DNA from: Alphaproteobacteria bacterium | GTDB lineage: Bacteria; Pseudomonadota; Alphaproteobacteria; Micavibrionales; Micavibrionaceae | NCBI GenBank assembly: GCA_017302165.1 | Contig: JAFLCW010000001.1 | Span: 868,001 to 932,000 of the forward strand | Length of the DNA stretch: 64,000 nucleotides | Direction of reading: 5' to 3' | Shown: positions 26,334-35,358 of the stretch, piece by piece | How the letters are laid out: every line of letters starts with the position of its first letter | Position numbering within the stretch: the first letter of the stretch is position 1 | Notes under the pieces: generated by a model | Told to the model about the DNA's origin: nothing | The model's database searches: none | What the model saw: the letters and a program-made list of their open reading frames with translations, nothing else | Made by a program: the position numbers and the translations under genes

Positions 26334-27614
26334 ATGGCCTCAGGTCCGCGTCAAAAATTTGATAATCCAGTAATTGAATGGGTGGATAGCCGTCTGCCGA
26401 TCTTTACACTGATGAATAAAGAATATGGTGTTTTTCCAACACCTCGTAATTTCAACTATTTTTGGAATTTCGGCGCGATTGCGATGGTGATGCTGGTGAC
26501 GATGATTGTCACGGGGATTACGCTCGCGATGCACTACAATACCTCGACAGCGGGCGCATTTGACTCCGTGGAACGCATTATGCGGGATGTCAATAGCGGC
26601 TGGCTCATTCGTTACCTTCATATGAATGGCGCGTCTTTCTTTTTTATTGCTGTCTATATCCATATTTTCCGCGGCATGTATTACGGGTCTTACAAAAAAC
26701 CCCGTGAACTTTTGTGGATGCTGGGTGTTTTGATCTTCTTATTGATGATGGCCACCGCGTTCATGGGGTATGTGCTTCCGTGGGGACAAATGTCTTTCTG
26801 GGGGGCTACGGTTATTACCAATCTTTTCTCGGCTATTCCATTGGTGGGAGATTCGATTGTGACATTCCTGTGGGGTGGTTTCTCGGTGGATAATCCGACA
26901 TTGACGCGGTTTTTTGCCCTTCATTACCTGCTTCCGTTTGTGATTGTAGGGGTCGTATTCCTTCACGTCTGGGCGTTACATGTGACGGGTTCTAATAATC
27001 CGCTGGGGATTGATGTGAAAGGGCCGCAGGATACTTTGCCCTTCCATCCGTATTACACCATGAAGGATATGTTCGGGATTCTGGTTTTCCTGATCGTTTA
27101 TGTGGCTTTTGTGTTCTTCATGCCGAATGCGTTAGGACACCCGGACAATTATATTCCGGCCAACCCGATGGTGACACCTGCCCATATTGTGCCGGAATGG
27201 TATTTTCTGCCGTTCTACGCCATCTTGCGCGCCATTACCTTTGATATCGGCATACCGTTTACGGATATCGTCTTCATCGAGGCTAAATTAGGCGGCGTTC
27301 TGGCGATGTTTGGGTCGATTGCCATGCTCTTTATCCTGCCGTTTTTGGATACGCATCCCATCCGGAGTGCAACTTTCCGTCCATGGTATCGGATCGCGCT
27401 CTTTGGTTTTGTCGTGGTGTTCCTCATTCTCGGGGTATGCGGTTCCAAACCCGCCGAAGGGTTCTGGGTGCCGCTGTCTCAATTATGCACATTACTTTAT
27501 TTTGCATTTTTCGTGGTGGCGATTCCGTTTTTCAACAAAAAAGAACCTGTGGCTGAATTGCCGCCGAGCATTCATCAAGCCGTGTTAACATCTCAACCCG
27601 TGGCCGCCGAATAA
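26334..27614 (+). CDS. petB: cytochrome b of the bc1 complex
   Basis: The 426-residue membrane protein has about eight to nine spans, the heme His region ([22 protein letters not shown] and [23 protein letters not shown], each partly quoted), and the Q-o site motif [12 protein letters not shown]. It oxidises ubiquinol. It is full length and not fused to cytochrome c1. A good GGAG site precedes ATG 26334. Confidence 0.97.
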   Translation: MASGPRQKFDNPVIEWVDSRLPIFTLMNKEYGVFPTPRNFNYFWNFGAIAMVMLVTMIVTGITLAMHYNTSTAGAFDSVERIMRDVNSGWLIRYLHMNGASFFFIAVYIHIFRGMYYGSYKKPRELLWMLGVLIFLLMMATAFMGYVLPWGQMSFWGATVITNLFSAIPLVGDSIVTFLWGGFSVDNPTLTRFFALHYLLPFVIVGVVFLHVWALHVTGSNNPLGIDVKGPQDTLPFHPYYTMKDMFGILVFLIVYVAFVFFMPNALGHPDNYIPANPMVTPAHIVPEWYFLPFYAILRAITFDIGIPFTDIVFIEAKLGGVLAMFGSIAMLFILPFLDTHPIRSATFRPWYRIALFGFVVVFLILGVCGSKPAEGFWVPLSQLCTLLYFAFFVVAIPFFNKKEPVAELPPSIHQAVLTSQPVAAE

Positions 27615-27626
27615 AGGATATTTGAT

Positions 27627-28388
27627 ATGAGAACAAAAATACTTGCCGCGGCGTTGTTGCTTTCCATGGTTGGCTTTTCGTCTGCTCATGCGGCCGGGGA
27701 GCATATCGAATATCCGGATGTGAAATGGTCATTCGAAGGCCCATTTGGGACTTTTGACCGTGCCGCCCTTCAGCGCGGATTTCAGGTGTACAAGCAGGTA
27801 TGCTCGGCGTGTCATGGGATGAAAAAAGTCCATTACCGCAACCTGTCGGCACTCGGCTATAACGAAGACGAAATCAAGACCATCGCGGCTGAATACCAGA
27901 TCACAGATGGCCCCAATGACGAAGGCGATATGTTTGATCGTCCCGGCCGTCCATCAGACCGGTTTAAATCTCCGTATCCAAATGATAATGCCGGAAAATT
28001 TGCGAATAATGGAGCCCTGCCGCCAGATTTATCGCTGATGATCAAGGCGCGCAAAGACGGGGCTGATTATGTGCATGCCTTGTTGACGGGGTATGAGACA
28101 CCGCCCGAAGGCGAGGAATTGTTGAACGGTCAGCATTGGAACAAATATTTCGCTGGGCATAAAATTGCCATGGCGGCGCCTTTGGCAGACGGCGCTGTGT
28201 CATATGAAGATGGGACAGAGGGGACTGTAGAGCAATATGCGCTCGATGTAACACATTTCCTGGCATGGGCGGCAGAGCCCGAAATGGAAAAACGCAAACA
28301 AACCGGCATCAAGGTTATTTTATTCTTGGTCGTTTTCGCCGGATTGATGTACGCCGTGAAACGCAAAATCTGGAGCAAGGTGCATTAA
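27627..28388 (+). CDS. petC: cytochrome c1 of the bc1 complex
   Basis: The 253-residue protein has a signal peptide (about 1-23), the heme motif VCSACHG, a probable Met ligand in KIAMAAPLADG and one C-terminal membrane anchor (IKVILFLVVFAGLMYAV). It passes electrons from the Rieske centre to a soluble cytochrome c. It completes the petABC run; a small membrane-protein gene begins 1 bp after its stop. Confidence 0.96.
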   Translation: MRTKILAAALLLSMVGFSSAHAAGEHIEYPDVKWSFEGPFGTFDRAALQRGFQVYKQVCSACHGMKKVHYRNLSALGYNEDEIKTIAAEYQITDGPNDEGDMFDRPGRPSDRFKSPYPNDNAGKFANNGALPPDLSLMIKARKDGADYVHALLTGYETPPEGEELLNGQHWNKYFAGHKIAMAAPLADGAVSYEDGTEGTVEQYALDVTHFLAWAAEPEMEKRKQTGIKVILFLVVFAGLMYAVKRKIWSKVH

Positions 28389-28389
28389 T

Positions 28390-28680
28390 ATGGCGGTATC
28401 TTCAACTTCTTCCGTATCTCGGGAAAAGCTACGGGAGATGTTGATCCGGTCGAAATTCTATCGGCTGGCGGCCAGCGTTTTTGCCCTTGTCGGGATCGGG
28501 TTGCTGATGGTCTTGATGTCCCAATATATCCAAGGGGACATGTTCTCGGCACTCAAAGACCCCTTCATCCTGCTTATTCTGGTCATCCCTTTCCTGCCGG
28601 CGGTCGTTTTGTCGTGGCTGGCCACCAAAGCAGAAAAGAAATTCAATGATGCGCTTGAATCCCTTGAGAAGTCGTCTTAA
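28390..28680 (+). CDS. small two-span membrane protein after petC
   Basis: The 96-residue protein has two hydrophobic spans (about 25-47 and 56-76) and a charged amphipathic tail (KAEKKFNDALESLEKSS). I do not recognise the family. It starts 1 bp after petC, so it is probably translated with the bc1 complex and could be an accessory factor, but that is position-based inference only. Confidence 0.55.
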   Translation: MAVSSTSSVSREKLREMLIRSKFYRLAASVFALVGIGLLMVLMSQYIQGDMFSALKDPFILLILVIPFLPAVVLSWLATKAEKKFNDALESLEKSS

Positions 28681-28689
28681 ATTTGACGT

Positions 28690-29241
28690 ATGAACGATTC
28701 ACAGGATGATGTCCTGACCTTCTGGTTTGAAGAAACACAGCCCGCGCAGTGGTTTCAGGTCAATCCTGATTTTGATCAAGCGGTTCGGGATCGTTTTGCA
28801 GATACGTATGATAAGGGTCAACGCGGCATTCTGGATGATTGGCGCCGGGATGCGGATGGGTGTCTGGCGCTCTGTCTGGTTCTGGATCAATTTCCCCGAA
28901 ATATGTTTCGCGGCACATCTCAGGCATTTGCCACGGATGCTAAGGCGCTGGTGATCTCAAAATATGCAGTGGCCAAAGGGTTTGATCAGGTATTGCCGCC
29001 CTTGAAGCGTCGTTTTCTTTATCTACCCTATGAGCATAGCGAGCATCTGGGCGATCAGCGAAAATGTGTCGAATTATTCGAAAAAATGAAAAAAGACGAT
29101 CCGCTGGGGCATGAATACGCGCTCAAGCACCTCAAGGTGATTGAACGCTATGGCCGATTTCCGCACCGTAACAAAATTTTAGGCCGGATGAATACCCCGG
29201 AAGAAGAGACCTATCTTGCGCAGGCGGGCGCAGGCTTTTAG
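28690..29241 (+). CDS. DUF924 family protein
   Basis: The 183-residue product matches DUF924: VLTFWFEETQPAQWF at the start, LCLVLDQFPRNMFRGT in the middle and RRFLYLPYEHSEHL later. The family has a TPR-like helical fold and unknown function. It follows the small membrane protein by 9 bp on the same strand, so it may belong to the same transcript as petABC. Confidence 0.85.
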   Translation: MNDSQDDVLTFWFEETQPAQWFQVNPDFDQAVRDRFADTYDKGQRGILDDWRRDADGCLALCLVLDQFPRNMFRGTSQAFATDAKALVISKYAVAKGFDQVLPPLKRRFLYLPYEHSEHLGDQRKCVELFEKMKKDDPLGHEYALKHLKVIERYGRFPHRNKILGRMNTPEEETYLAQAGAGF

Positions 29242-29273
29242 AATCATATGAACTTTAAGGAGTCTCTGAGCTG

Positions 29274-30959
29274 ATGACACCCACCATAGTGCTCATACAT
29301 ATTATTGCTGGCGTGTGCCTTTTGCTTTGGGGGGTCATGCTCCTGCGCTCTGGGGTGACCAAGGGGTTTGGGGCGTTGTTGCGCCGGGTACTCTCTGCCA
29401 GTACCAGTAATCGATATAAATCTTTCCTGTCTGGCTTGGTGATCACGACGTTTCTGCAGAGCTCTATGGCGACGACGTTAATTGTGTCGTCTTTTGCGGG
29501 GCAGGGGATGATCACGGCCGGGATGGGGATTGCGGTTGTGCTGGGCGCAGATGTCGGGACAACCCTTGTGGCGCAGGCACTGTCACTCAACATGGGGCTT
29601 CTCTCTCCCATTCTTATGATTGTTGGGTATGTTTTGTATTCATTTGAATCAAACGGTAAGTTGAAGAATCTTGGCCGCATAGCAGTCGGTTTATCCCTGA
29701 TGATTATGGCGCTGGCTTTGATCCGCGAGGGGGCAGAACCCTTGAAAGATTCAGAAACATTGCCACTTATTCTGGCACCTTTGGAGAGTGATCCATTTTT
29801 TGCTGTGCTTGTCGCGGCACTACTGACATGGATTGCGCACTCATCTCTCGCGATTGTCTTATTACTTATGTCGCTGGTGGCGGGCGGGGCTTTGCCGATG
29901 ATGCTGGGGCTCTATATGGTGCTGGGCGCGAATGTCGGGGGAACAATTGCCCCCTTAATCGCGACACTTCGGGATAATCCCAATGCCCTTCGTATCCCGC
30001 TGGGAAATATGTTGATACGGGTGATCGGCGTGTGTGCCGCCATTCCGTTTTTACATTATATCCATCCGCTTTTGTTTGAAATCGACCCGACCCCGGAGCG
30101 AGAAATCGTCAATTTTCATACGGCCTTTAACTTGGCTTTGGCGATTGTATTTCTGCCTTTTGTCAACATCATCAGTGAATTGTTAAAACGAGCCTTACCG
30201 GATCGGCTTCAACCTGAAGATCCGGGCAAATCAAAATATCTGAACGATAAAGATCTGGATACACCTTCGGTGGCCTTGTCCTCGGCGATGCGGGAGACGT
30301 TGCGCATGGCCGACCTGATGGAAAAGATGCTTCAGGATACCATGACAGTCTTCAAGACCAATGACGAACGCCTGCTGGATAAAATCAAGGAAGAAGATAA
30401 CACGCTAGATCAGATTTATGGACAGATCAAAAATTACATGGCGCGTTTGACCCAAGGGTCCATGGATAAAAAAGAAGCCGCGCGGTATTTTCAGATTTTA
30501 ATGTTTTCGACGAATTTGGAGCATGCTGGCGATGTCATTGATAAAAACCTGATGCCGCTCGCGCAGAAGAAAATTAAAAATCAGTTTAATTTCTCGCCAG
30601 AGGGATTAAAGGAAATTGAGCATATGCACGGCTTGATTGTCGAAAGCGTGAGACTGGCACAATCTGTTTTTGTCTCGCAGGACGTCAACATGGCGCGCAA
30701 AATGCTTGAGGACAAAGATATCATCCGCAAAGCAGAAACGGATGGTATGTCTACGCATATTGAAAGACTTCGCGGCGGGGTGCCGGAAACAATTGCGACC
30801 AGCTCGCTCCATTTAGATATCATCCGGGATTACCGCAGAATTAACACGTATATGTGTACGGTCGCGTATCCGATCCTTGAGGAAAAAGGACAAATCAACC
30901 CCAGTCGTCTGCGTCCTCAGGAAATAAAAATGACCTTGGATGATGAGGTAAAATTATGA
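29274..30959 (+). CDS. Na/Pi cotransporter with PhoU-like domain
   Basis: The 561-residue protein has two inverted membrane halves of the Na+/Pi cotransporter (NptA) family with the motif TTFLQSSMATTLIV and, in the second half, AHSSLAIVLLLMS. A PhoU-like helical domain occupies about 345-540 (MADLMEKMLQDTM, LEHAGDVIDKNL). It probably imports or exports phosphate and senses status by its PhoU part. It overlaps the following aldehyde dehydrogenase by 4 bp. Confidence 0.9.
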   Translation: MTPTIVLIHIIAGVCLLLWGVMLLRSGVTKGFGALLRRVLSASTSNRYKSFLSGLVITTFLQSSMATTLIVSSFAGQGMITAGMGIAVVLGADVGTTLVAQALSLNMGLLSPILMIVGYVLYSFESNGKLKNLGRIAVGLSLMIMALALIREGAEPLKDSETLPLILAPLESDPFFAVLVAALLTWIAHSSLAIVLLLMSLVAGGALPMMLGLYMVLGANVGGTIAPLIATLRDNPNALRIPLGNMLIRVIGVCAAIPFLHYIHPLLFEIDPTPEREIVNFHTAFNLALAIVFLPFVNIISELLKRALPDRLQPEDPGKSKYLNDKDLDTPSVALSSAMRETLRMADLMEKMLQDTMTVFKTNDERLLDKIKEEDNTLDQIYGQIKNYMARLTQGSMDKKEAARYFQILMFSTNLEHAGDVIDKNLMPLAQKKIKNQFNFSPEGLKEIEHMHGLIVESVRLAQSVFVSQDVNMARKMLEDKDIIRKAETDGMSTHIERLRGGVPETIATSSLHLDIIRDYRRINTYMCTVAYPILEEKGQINPSRLRPQEIKMTLDDEVKL

Positions 30960-32470
30960 TTCCCGCCTATCAGGACATTTTATCGGTGAATGGTGTTGAT
31001 GGATTTAAGACAGGTGATCTGGTTGTTCGTACACCCATAGATGGAACGGTGCTGGCCAGACTTTCGGCTCAAACCCCGGCTCAGGTCATGTCGGCGGTCA
31101 AAAAATCCCAATCCGCCTTTTTATCGTGGCGCGTCATTCCGGCACCCGTGCGCGGGGAATTGATACGGTTATGGGGCGAAGAATTACGGCAGGAAAAAGA
31201 AAATCTGGGAAAACTGATCACGCTTGAATGCGGAAAAATCCTCTCCGAAGGACGCGGTGAAGTTCAGGAAATGATTGATATCTGTGATTTTGCTGTAGGA
31301 CTGTCGCGTCAGTTATATGGTTTGACCATTGCGTCGGAACGTCCTGGGCATCATATGCGCGAAACATGGCAACCGTTAGGAACGGTTGGCGTGATCACGG
31401 CTTTTAATTTTCCGGCCGCCGTGTGGGCGTGGAATACGGCGCTCGCGATTATTTGTGGAAATCCCGTAATTTGGAAGCCGTCCGAAAAAACACCACTGAC
31501 CGCTCTATCCTGTGCACGTATTTTTGATCGTGCCATCAAACGGTTTCGTGAAAATGGGCACGCGGTTCCTGATCATCTCTCTCAGGTTATTATCGGTGGT
31601 GCAGATGCTGGTCAGGTACTTGTAGATCATCCAAATGTTCCCCTCATAAGCGCGACGGGAAGTACCCGCATGGGACGCATCGTGGGAGAATGTGTGGCGA
31701 GACGTTTGGGTAAGTCTCTGTTGGAATTAGGGGGGAATAACGCCATGGTGGTGACGCCGACGGCGGATCTGGATATGGCGGTTCGCGCTATTTTATTTGG
31801 GGCTGTTGGTACGGCGGGGCAACGGTGTACGACGTTACGCCGGTTGATTGTACATCGTTCGATAAAAACAAAACTTATATCGGCGTTGAAAAAAGCCTAT
31901 AGGTCTATCCGGGTTGGTTCCCCTTTAAACCCTCAAACACTGGTGGGGCCGTTGATTGACGCGGGATCATATAAGAATATGCAAGGAGCCTTGAAAAAGG
32001 CCACTCAGTCAGGGGGAAAAATTCTATCTGGAGGTGACCCGGTTATCGTCAAGGGATGCGAAAAGGGCGCCTATGTTCGCCCCGCCTTGGTGGATATGCC
32101 GCATCAGGCCGATATTGTTTGCCATGAAACCTTTGCCCCGATTTTGTATATCTTGACGTATGACACGCTGGATCAGGCCATCGAGATTCAAAATGATGTT
32201 CCGCAAGGCCTGTCTTCGTGTATCTTTACCCGCGATATTAGAGAGGCTGAGTTTTTCCTGTCATCTGCCGGAAGCGATTGTGGCATTGCGAATGTGAATA
32301 TTGGCCCCAGTGGTGCCGAAATTGGCGGTGCTTTTGGCGGTGAAAAAGATACGGGCGGGGGAAGGGAAAGCGGATCTGATTCCTGGAAGGCCTATATGCG
32401 CCGGCAGACCCAGACAGTCAATTATTCATCTGCCCTGCCGTTGGCGCAGGGGGTTGTTTTTGACCTTTAG
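30956..32470 (+). CDS. aldehyde dehydrogenase, ALDH7 / piperideine-6-carboxylate type
   Basis: The 504-residue protein has the general ALDH motifs: VITAFNFPAAVWAWN, the catalytic Glu in LLELGGNNAM, and the catalytic Cys in GTAGQRCTTLRR. The pattern ELGGNNAM and QRCTTLRRL fits the ALDH7 group, which oxidises alpha-aminoadipic semialdehyde (piperideine-6-carboxylate) in lysine breakdown. The substrate remains inferred. It overlaps the upstream transporter by 4 bp, an odd functional pairing. Confidence 0.85.
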   Translation: MIPAYQDILSVNGVDGFKTGDLVVRTPIDGTVLARLSAQTPAQVMSAVKKSQSAFLSWRVIPAPVRGELIRLWGEELRQEKENLGKLITLECGKILSEGRGEVQEMIDICDFAVGLSRQLYGLTIASERPGHHMRETWQPLGTVGVITAFNFPAAVWAWNTALAIICGNPVIWKPSEKTPLTALSCARIFDRAIKRFRENGHAVPDHLSQVIIGGADAGQVLVDHPNVPLISATGSTRMGRIVGECVARRLGKSLLELGGNNAMVVTPTADLDMAVRAILFGAVGTAGQRCTTLRRLIVHRSIKTKLISALKKAYRSIRVGSPLNPQTLVGPLIDAGSYKNMQGALKKATQSGGKILSGGDPVIVKGCEKGAYVRPALVDMPHQADIVCHETFAPILYILTYDTLDQAIEIQNDVPQGLSSCIFTRDIREAEFFLSSAGSDCGIANVNIGPSGAEIGGAFGGEKDTGGGRESGSDSWKAYMRRQTQTVNYSSALPLAQGVVFDL

Positions 32471-32647
32471 GCACACCGATTCGTGTCATTTTTCATGATT
32501 TTTTAAGATATTGAATGACATAATAGTCATTGTGTCTTGGATCTTCCTTATATTTCAGAGTGGCGGGCTTTCACCTTAACATGTTGGAAGATCGGTTAGA
32601 TTCTTCATATCAGTTTTTTCTGACATAAGATCCCGATTCTCAACCTT

Positions 32648-32677
32648 TGCAGGTACCCCCGCTCTTGAGGTATAGTG
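32648..32677 (+). promoter_or_regulatory. candidate promoter of the DUF465 gene
   Basis: In the 256-bp gap after the aldehyde dehydrogenase I see TTGCAG and TATAGT with an 18-base spacer. Nothing else was recognised in this gap: no RNA gene and no ORF above 20 codons with a ribosome site. Confidence 0.35.
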
Positions 32678-32726
32678 ATAGTCATTAAGCAAAAATAAAC
32701 CAATATGAACGAAAGGGAATTTTCAC

Positions 32727-32927
32727 ATGAGTGATCGTCACGTTTCCTCTGCTTTGCCTGCCCGCGTTGAAGCTTTACGCGCCCGCCATTCCGCACTTTC
32801 ACGAAAAATAGAAACAGAACAGACAAGACCATCGAGCAGTGACTGGTATCTGAAGGATCTCAAACGCCAAAAGCTGAAAATTAAAGAAGAACTTGAAGTA
32901 CTGAAAGACGGCACGCGTTCACATTAA
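32727..32927 (+). CDS. DUF465 (YdcH-type) small protein
   Basis: The 66-residue protein matches DUF465: ARVEALRARHSALSRKIETE and WYLKDLKRQKLKIKEEL form a helical hairpin. The family is widespread in proteobacteria with unknown function. AAAGGGA precedes ATG 32727 and a good terminator follows, so it is a single-gene unit. Confidence 0.85.
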   Translation: MSDRHVSSALPARVEALRARHSALSRKIETEQTRPSSSDWYLKDLKRQKLKIKEELEVLKDGTRSH

Positions 32928-32949
32928 TAAAAAGCCTTAACCCATTAAA

Positions 32950-32976
32950 AAAACGACCCCTTTTGAGGGTCGTTTT
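32950..32976 (+). terminator. bidirectional intrinsic terminator
   Basis: AAAACGACCC at 32950-32959 pairs with GGGTCGTTTT at 32967-32976 around a 7-base loop. A and T runs on both sides let it serve the DUF465 gene and the convergent trcR. Confidence 0.85.
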
Positions 32977-33007
32977 GCGTTGTGGCCCCCTGTGCAGAGC
33001 CAAAAGA

Positions 33008-33709
33008 CTAGTTATTCCCAGACCCTGATTTGTTATTGGACAGGAAGTTCGAGAAATCGAACCCGGCAAATAATTTTTTATTATCATCTGCCTGTTCCTG
33101 AGGTTGGTTCTGGGCTTCCAGTTCCTTTTGACGTTGTGCCTTGACGGTCTCTGGATCCTTACCTTGAGCTTTCAATCCTTTAATAGACGAAGCTTCTAGT
33201 TCCTTATAGCTACAGAGACCCAGTTCTGCCGGGTTACGGGGGCGTAAATTGGCAGAATTAGGATGACTGCGATCCCGTACAGCCGCAATCGTGGGCTTCG
33301 TCGTGCCGACCAATTTAACGATCTGGGCATCCGAAATTTCTGGATGATGCTTGATGATCCACGCAATGGCGTCGGGTTTATCGCTTCGTTTGGACACAGG
33401 GGTATATTTGGGTCCCTTGGCACGTGTTTTGATGATAGGCATGTCACGAGAGGCGCGTTTCATGACCATGCGGTAATCCGGATCTGCATTGGCTTTATCC
33501 AGTTCTTCCGCTTCGATTTCATGATGCATGACAGGGTCACGACCGACTAATCCCCGGCTGACATCCTCATCCGCCAAGGCTTGAACCTCAATGGCATGAA
33601 GGCCTGTGAAATCGGCGATCTGGCCAAAGGTCAGGCCGGTATTATCAATCAACCATACGGCTGTGGCCTTGGGCATCAGCAGTTTGGGGGCATCCATGGG
33701 TTTGCTCAT
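33008..33709 (-). CDS. trcR: TrcR (DUF1013) cell-cycle transcriptional regulator
   Basis: The 233-residue protein matches DUF1013/TrcR: LLMPKATAVWLIDNTGLTFG, QIADFTGLHAIEVQALAD, and a second helix-turn-helix-like part AIAWIIKHHPEISDAQIVKL, then VGTTKPTIAAVRDRSH. TrcR is an alphaproteobacterial DNA-binding regulator, essential or important for growth in several species. ATG 33709 has AGGAG at 9 bases; a TTG two codons upstream is too near it. The C-terminal tail is Gln/Asn-rich. With CckA it adds a second cell-cycle gene to the window. Confidence 0.88.
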   Translation of the reverse strand: MSKPMDAPKLLMPKATAVWLIDNTGLTFGQIADFTGLHAIEVQALADEDVSRGLVGRDPVMHHEIEAEELDKANADPDYRMVMKRASRDMPIIKTRAKGPKYTPVSKRSDKPDAIAWIIKHHPEISDAQIVKLVGTTKPTIAAVRDRSHPNSANLRPRNPAELGLCSYKELEASSIKGLKAQGKDPETVKAQRQKELEAQNQPQEQADDNKKLFAGFDFSNFLSNNKSGSGNN

Positions 33710-33767
33710 CGGCAATAGCTCCTGTTAAATTTTTAAATCACCCCAAGCAGACATAGGTCTTCGGGGT

Positions 33768-33788
33768 CGATCCGTTCCCTAACCGGAT
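33768..33788. repeat. inverted repeat upstream of trcR
   Basis: GATCCG and CGGATC enclose 9 bases. A second imperfect dyad (ACCCC ... GGGGT) lies at about 33740-33767. Both fall in the leader or promoter region of trcR and could be operator or RNA structure. Confidence 0.3.
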
Positions 33789-33898
33789 CAACTGTTTCGA
33801 CGATATTCATGTCGGGGGAATGACGGAAATATACCTATTTCTATCTTGATTGCAAGCTTTTCAAGACAAAACCATGTGATTTTGATAGAATTTTCGCC

Positions 33899-34081
33899 AT
33901 GTTCGATGAAGATTTTGACCCAAAAAAGAAGAAACCAGCCTTAAAAAATCTAGAGCCGATGTCTTTGGATGAACTTGCGGCTTATATCCAATCCATGGAA
34001 ACCGAAATTACGCGCGTTAAAGCAGAAATTGAACGTAAAAAGGCGCATTTGAACGCCGCCGCTACTTTTTTCAAATCCTGA
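33899..34081 (+). CDS. DUF1192 family small protein
   Basis: The 60-residue protein matches DUF1192: MSLDELAAYIQSMETEITRV followed by a charged helix ending AAATFFKS. The family is restricted largely to alphaproteobacteria, function unknown. It is divergent from trcR across a 189-bp gap. Confidence 0.85.
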   Translation: MFDEDFDPKKKKPALKNLEPMSLDELAAYIQSMETEITRVKAEIERKKAHLNAAATFFKS

Positions 34082-34112
34082 TCTTGTATGCCTTGGCGCG
34101 GTGATTGCTGAC

Positions 34113-34141
34113 TTGCAGTCATAAGGTGAACGTCGTATGCT
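34113..34141 (+). promoter_or_regulatory. candidate promoter before the Gly-rich gene
   Basis: TTGCAG at 34113-34118 and TATGCT at 34136-34141 are 17 bases apart, about 45 bases before the ATG at 34187. Confidence 0.4.
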
Positions 34142-34186
34142 CTGGCCTTATTCCATTTTTATATAACTAATCAAAGGATTGTCCCG

Positions 34187-34618
34187 ATGGATGAGATTGA
34201 ACAAAGATTACGCACATCATCCGAAACCTGCATCAAGAATTACGAGGCCTGGCGCAAAGACCAGAAAAACATTCCAGCGCGCGAAATGCTTCAAGAAGCT
34301 GTCCATGAATTGCGCAAGGTCGCATCGCGTCTGGAAATTGAAATGGCGGTCAGCGAGCGTGACCAGATGTCAGACCGTCCTCTTTTAATTCCGCCGCACA
34401 GATCATCTCAACGTCCTCGCCGTCCTGAAGGGGCGGGTGATGATATGCCGGGCGATGATGCCGGTAATCACGGCGGGGGCAACCCCGGTAATGGGGGCGG
34501 TTCATCTCAAGGGGGGGGGCAAAGCCGCCCGCCTTTTAGCCGGAATAATAACAATGCTGGCCGTGGGCGTCGTCCGATGTCTGGGGGCGGTGGAAACCGT
34601 CCACCCCAAGGCGAATAA
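34187..34618 (+). CDS. hypothetical protein, helical head and Gly/Asn-rich tail
   Basis: The 143-residue product has a charged helical N-terminal part (about 1-65, with RTSSETCIKNYEAWRKDQKN) and a low-complexity tail rich in Gly, Asn, Arg and Pro (about 75-143, e.g. GNHGGGNPGNGGG and RGRRPMSGGGG). The tail resembles RGG-type RNA-binding or phase-separating regions, which is only a comparison. AAAGGA lies 9 bases before ATG 34187. I do not recognise the family. Confidence 0.6.
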   Translation: MDEIEQRLRTSSETCIKNYEAWRKDQKNIPAREMLQEAVHELRKVASRLEIEMAVSERDQMSDRPLLIPPHRSSQRPRRPEGAGDDMPGDDAGNHGGGNPGNGGGSSQGGGQSRPPFSRNNNNAGRGRRPMSGGGGNRPPQGE

Positions 34619-34638
34619 TTCACCCGGAATATGTTCTG

Positions 34639-35358
34639 CTAAAGTGTATCTTTTTCTGCCCGGAGCTTGGCAAACTCTGTGGCATCTTTAGCCCTAAGAA
34701 AAACATTGGTCTTCTTTTCCTGTCCTATCGTTGTTGGAAGGGTCGGCAGACCTAACGCTCTTAAGTCTCGCGCTGTTTCCACACGTTCTCTCAAGGCCAA
34801 ATTATCTGGCTCTACCGTCAGGCTGAATTCACCATTGGAGAGAGTATATTCATGACCGCAATATACATCTGTTTCATTAGGCAGTTGGCCTAGTTTACAA
34901 AGTGATTGCCACATTTCATCCGGCGTCCCTTCTAAAATCCGGCCACAGCCCATGGAAAACAACGTGTCACCACAAAAAAGAACATGGCGTGTGCGGCTAT
35001 AAAAACAGATATGCCCGCGTGTATGGCCGGGGGTTTCTATCACCTGAAAAACACTCTCGCCGAGTGTGATGTGATCTCCCTGACGCACACCTACATCTAT
35101 ATTCGGGATTCGGTTTTTCTCAGATGCCGGGGCAAAAATACGGGCGCCGTATCGTGACGTTAATTCGGCATTCCCCCCAATATGGTCATCATGATGATGC
35201 GTATTAAAAATATGCGTCGGCGTCAATTTCAAGAACTCAAGTTGTTTGATCACCGGCAAGGCTTCGCCCGGATCAATGACCACACACTGTGTTCCAGAGA
35301 TAAATATATAGGCATAGTTATCGTCAAGGGTGGGAATGATATGCACAGCATGTGTCAT
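34639..35358 (-). CDS. gloB: hydroxyacylglutathione hydrolase (glyoxalase II)
   Basis: The 239-residue protein has the metallo-beta-lactamase motif THHHDDHIGGN, later ETPGHTRGHICFY, FCGDTLFSMGCGRI and the C-terminal domain with YCGHEYTLSNGEF. It hydrolyses S-lactoylglutathione in methylglyoxal detoxification. It overlaps the upstream methyltransferase by 4 bp. Length is a little below the typical 255. Confidence 0.95.
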   Translation of the reverse strand: MTHAVHIIPTLDDNYAYIFISGTQCVVIDPGEALPVIKQLEFLKLTPTHIFNTHHHDDHIGGNAELTSRYGARIFAPASEKNRIPNIDVGVRQGDHITLGESVFQVIETPGHTRGHICFYSRTRHVLFCGDTLFSMGCGRILEGTPDEMWQSLCKLGQLPNETDVYCGHEYTLSNGEFSLTVEPDNLALRERVETARDLRALGLPTLPTTIGQEKKTNVFLRAKDATEFAKLRAEKDTL

